Below are positions 5,113 through 7,319 of a DNA stretch of 7,319 nt, piece after piece. How positions within the stretch are numbered: position 1 is the stretch's first letter; every line of letters starts with the position of its first letter. The DNA lies in contig SZOR01000159.1 in assembly GCA_030263275.1 (NCBI GenBank), positions 1 through 7,319 on the forward strand, given 5' to 3'. The position numbers and the translations under genes are program-made. The stretch is from DSNY01 sp016861185. Lineage in GTDB: Bacteria > Pseudomonadota > Gammaproteobacteria > Burkholderiales > Burkholderiaceae_F. The notes below the pieces were generated by a model, which saw only the letters and a program-made list of their open reading frames with translations, was not told the DNA's origin and made no database searches.

Positions 5113-5117
5113 TGCTG

Positions 5118-7319
5118 ATGAAACGCATGCTTTTCAACGCCACGCACGCCGAGGAACTGCGCGTGGCCATCGTCGACGGGCAGAAGCTCATCGACATCGA
5201 CATCGAAACGGCCGGGCGCGAGCAGCGCAAGTCGAACATCTACAAGGGTGTCGTCACACGCGTCGAGCCGAGCCTGGAAGCCTGCTTCGTCGACTACGGC
5301 GAGGAGCGCCACGGCTTCCTGCCGTTCAAGGAGATCTCGCGCAGCTACTTCAGACCCGGTGTGGACGTCGGCCGCGCGAAGATCAACGAGGCCATCTCCG
5401 AAGGCCAGGAGCTGATCGTTCAGGTCGAGAAGGAGGAGCGCGGCAACAAGGGCGCCGCGCTGACGACCTTCATCTCGCTCGCCGGCCGCTATCTGGTGCT
5501 GATGCCGAACAACCCGCGCGGCGGCGGCGTCTCGCGCCGGGTCGAGGGCGAGGACCGGCAGGAACTGCGCGAGGCGGTCGACCAGCTCCAGCTTCCCCAG
5601 GGCATGAGCGTGATCGCGCGCACCGCCGGCATCGGCCGCGCGGTCGAGGAACTGCAGTGGGACCTGAACTATCTGCTGCAACTGTGGCGCGCGATCGAGG
5701 ACGCCTCCAGGCCGCTGTACCGCGACGCCGCCGGCAATTCGGTGCACGAGCCCACCACCGACGGCCAGAAGAACAAGCGGCTGAACCCGGCGCCGTTCCT
5801 GATCTTCGAGGAGTCGAGCCTCGTGATCCGCGCGATCCGCGACTACTTCCATCCGCAGATCGGCGAGATCCTGATCGACACCGACGAGATCTACGAGCAG
5901 GCACGCCAGTTCATGGCGCACGTGATGCCGGACATGGTCAACCGCGTCAAGCGGTACAAGGACGACGTCCCGCTGTTCTCGCGCTTCCAGATCGAGCACC
6001 AGATCGAAACCGCGCATTCGCGCACCGTGCCGCTGCCCTCGGGCGGCGCGATCGTCATCGACCACACCGAGGCGCTGGTGTCGATCGACGTCAACTCGGC
6101 GCGCGCGACCAAGGGCTCGGACATCGAGGAAACGGCGCTGAGGACCAACCTTGAGGCGGCCGATGAAGCGGCGCGCCAGCTGCGCCTGCGCGACCTGGGC
6201 GGGCTGATCGTCATCGACTTCATCGACATGGAGGAGTCGAAAAACCAGCGCGCCGTCGAGCAGCGGCTCAAGGATGCGCTGTACTTCGACCGCGCCCGCG
6301 TGCAGATGGGCAAGATCTCGCGCTTCGGGCTGATGGAGTTGTCGCGCCAGCGGCTGCGGCCGGCGCTGTCCGAAGGCAGCCACATCACCTGCCCGCGCTG
6401 CAACGGCGTCGGCGTGATCCGCGATACCGAAAGCTCGGCGCTGCACATCCTGCGCATCCTGCAGGAAGAGGCGATGAAGGAGAACACCGCCGCGATCCAC
6501 GCGCAGGTGCCCGTCGACGTCGCAACCTACCTGCTCAACGAGAAGCGTCCCGACATCGCCAAGCTCGAGGCGCGCCTGCGCGTGTCGATCGTGCTGATCC
6601 CGAACAAGCACCTCGAGACGCCGCACTACAGCATCGAGCGGCTGCGCCACGACGACGAGCGGCTCGATCAGACCAAGGCCAGCTACGAGCGCGCGATTTC
6701 ACCACCCACCGAAACGCCGTACGGCCGCGCCAAGGCCGAGGAGGAGCGCGCCAAGCCCAAGCAGGAAGCGGTCGTGCGCGGCATCGTTCCGGAAACGCCC
6801 GCTCCGGTGGTCGCCCCGCCCGCGCTGGCGCCTGTTCCGGCTGCGCCCGTGGCCGCACCGCCTGCGCCTTCGCTATGGGCGCGGATCAAGCGCTTCTTTG
6901 CGGGGGAACCCGCACCGGCCGTCGCGCCGGTCGCCGCCGTGGCGGCACCGGCGCCACGCGAAGAGCGTGGGCGCGGCGAGCGCCATCGCGACCGTCGCGG
7001 GCGCGACGAGCGGCGCGAGGGTCGACGGGGCGAGCGCCCGCGCGAAGAGCGCCGCGAAGGCCGCCCGGAACAACAGGGCCGCAAAGGCGAACGGCCGGAG
7101 CGCGGCGAGAAGCCGCGCGAACAGGCCGGTGAGGTGGCGCGCCCGCCGGCCGGACCATCGGCCAAGCAGCCCAGCGCAGGCGAAGCGCGCGGCGAGCGCC
7201 GCGACGAAAAGCGCCGCGAGCGCGGACCCCGGCCGTCGCAAGCGACACCCGGATCGGCGGACGCGCAGGCGATCGAAGTGCCGTCTGTGCCACCGATCGC
7301 GCTGCCCGCAGCTGCGGCC
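5118..7319 (+). CDS. rne: Ribonuclease E, catalytic half and part of the C-terminal scaffold (runs off the right edge)
   Basis: The frame is open from the ATG at 5118 to the window edge, giving 734 codons. RNase E is the essential single-strand endonuclease of mRNA decay and of rRNA and tRNA processing. The start MKRMLFNATHAEELRVAIVDG is typical. An S1 domain spans about 35-125. The 5'-monophosphate sensor is VIARTAGIGRA with R168 and T169 (E. coli R169/T170). The catalytic Asp pair is D324 (SIDVNSARATKGSD) and D367 (VIDFIDM), 43 residues apart as in E. coli D303/D346. The Zn-link CPRCNG has C425 and C428. The offset from E. coli changes from -1 at the sensor to +21 at D324, so about 22 extra residues lie between them, probably at 198-223. 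The small domain ends near 525. Beyond it is an Ala/Pro linker, a possible membrane-binding helix SLWARIKRFF (585-594) and an Arg/Glu/Gly-rich disordered block (612-704). The protein is clearly RNase E rather than the shorter RNase G. Confidence 0.97.
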   Translation, partial: MKRMLFNATHAEELRVAIVDGQKLIDIDIETAGREQRKSNIYKGVVTRVEPSLEACFVDYGEERHGFLPFKEISRSYFRPGVDVGRAKINEAISEGQELIVQVEKEERGNKGAALTTFISLAGRYLVLMPNNPRGGGVSRRVEGEDRQELREAVDQLQLPQGMSVIARTAGIGRAVEELQWDLNYLLQLWRAIEDASRPLYRDAAGNSVHEPTTDGQKNKRLNPAPFLIFEESSLVIRAIRDYFHPQIGEILIDTDEIYEQARQFMAHVMPDMVNRVKRYKDDVPLFSRFQIEHQIETAHSRTVPLPSGGAIVIDHTEALVSIDVNSARATKGSDIEETALRTNLEAADEAARQLRLRDLGGLIVIDFIDMEESKNQRAVEQRLKDALYFDRARVQMGKISRFGLMELSRQRLRPALSEGSHITCPRCNGVGVIRDTESSALHILRILQEEAMKENTAAIHAQVPVDVATYLLNEKRPDIAKLEARLRVSIVLIPNKHLETPHYSIERLRHDDERLDQTKASYERAISPPTETPYGRAKAEEERAKPKQEAVVRGIVPETPAPVVAPPALAPVPAAPVAAPPAPSLWARIKRFFAGEPAPAVAPVAAVAAPAPREERGRGERHRDRRGRDERREGRRGERPREERREGRPEQQGRKGERPERGEKPREQAGEVARPPAGPSAKQPSAGEARGERRDEKRRERGPRPSQATPGSADAQAIEVPSVPPIALPAAAA
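6870..6899 (+). other. Putative amphipathic membrane-targeting helix of RNase E
   Basis: Residues 585-594, SLWARIKRFF, followed by AGEP, put Leu, Trp, Ile and Phe mostly on one helical face and Arg/Lys on the other, inside an otherwise disordered Ala/Pro linker. E. coli RNase E has an amphipathic membrane-targeting segment at 568-582 in the equivalent place after the catalytic half. Membrane attachment here is inferred from this analogy. Confidence 0.5.
6951..7229 (+). other. Arg/Glu/Gly-rich disordered block of the RNase E C-terminal half
   Basis: Residues 612-704 consist largely of R, E, G, D and P in loose repeats of the type GERxxRE/RRGRDERREG. Such arginine-rich blocks in RNase E tails bind RNA and flank docking sites for helicase, enolase or PNPase. 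The partner motifs cannot be recognised here. The repetitive G+C-rich DNA is prone to replication slippage. Confidence 0.6.

Larger units (their letters stand above)
4543..5117 (+). promoter_or_regulatory. Long divergent rluC/rne intergenic region; putative structured rne 5' leader
   Basis: No protein-coding gene is supported in this 575-bp gap: the open frames on both strands are Arg/Pro-rich, lack recognisable domains and mostly lack ribosome sites. The E. coli rne-rluC gap is of similar size and holds the rne 5' UTR of about 360 nt, whose hairpins let RNase E control its own mRNA. Here the gap contains at least four hairpins by eye (4762-4802, 4862-4883, 4888-4910, 5034-5052), a smaller one at 4988-5005 (CCGCGG arms), an orphan Shine-Dalgarno sequence, a 17-codon ORF and a 12-bp direct repeat. 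An autoregulatory leader is inferred from position and structure; no sequence match to the E. coli elements was established. Confidence 0.55.

Noticed and set aside
4964..6154. A 396-codon plus-strand frame overlapping rne
   Set aside because: It is the shadow of rne in another frame; the true rne frame from 5118 carries all RNase E motifs.
4983..6650. A 555-codon open frame on the minus strand
   Set aside because: It lies antisense to the RNase E catalytic domain, has a composition rich in Arg, Asp, Val and Leu, no domain and no ribosome site. Long antisense frames are expected opposite G+C-rich genes.
6951..7229. Tandem repeat array or CRISPR-like structure in the right-hand part
   Set aside because: The repetitiveness comes from Arg/Glu/Gly codons in the RNase E tail; there is no fixed repeat unit or regular spacer.

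Overview
The window is a compact, G+C-rich housekeeping segment, most likely from a betaproteobacterium of the Burkholderiales or a close relative. The RNase E N-terminus and the gene order point there. I recall the set rne / rluC / HAD phosphatase / Rieske protein / sppA / RsmI-like methyltransferase / maf / DUF177 from Burkholderia-type genomes. Nothing looks recently transferred: there are no mobile elements, tRNAs, rRNAs or CRISPR arrays, and no phage-like genes. I found no novel system; the best leads are in the leader of rne and in the RNase E tail.

Layout. Positions 1-142 (minus) hold the first 47 codons of a DUF177/YceD protein, which in many proteobacteria starts the rpmF-plsX-fab operon. 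A 64-bp divergent gap with a 9-bp palindrome separates it from a plus-strand pair: maf/yceF (207-791) and a tetrapyrrole-methylase-fold SAM methyltransferase (788-1540), joined by an ATGA overlap. The methyltransferase runs 27 bp into the convergent 3' end of a minus-strand operon read from right to left: rluC (4542-3520), a Gph-like HAD phosphatase (3536-2883), a small Rieske 2Fe-2S protein (2886-2509) and a short-form sppA (2509-1514). Every junction in this operon overlaps, which suggests one transcript and translational coupling. After a 575-bp non-coding gap, rne starts at 5118 on the plus strand and runs off the right edge with 734 codons visible. Catalytic Asp, 5'-sensor and Zn-link residues are all present, followed by a disordered tail with a putative membrane-binding helix and a dense Arg/Glu/Gly block.

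How it fits together. In E. coli the neighbourhood is rne, divergent rluC, then yceF divergent from yceD-rpmF-plsX-fabH. The same skeleton is visible here, with four genes (HAD, Rieske, sppA, methyltransferase) between rluC and maf. Shared themes are RNA and ribosome maturation (RNase E, RluC, the RsmI-like methyltransferase, YceD) and housecleaning (Maf on modified nucleotides, the HAD phosphatase, SppA on signal-peptide remnants).

The 575-bp gap is comparable to the E. coli rne-rluC gap, which holds the autoregulatory rne 5' UTR. Here it contains a possible sigma70 promoter next to the rluC start codon, several hairpins, an orphan Shine-Dalgarno sequence, a 17-codon ORF over one hairpin and a 12-bp direct repeat. 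A similar regulatory role is plausible but is inferred from position and folding by eye.
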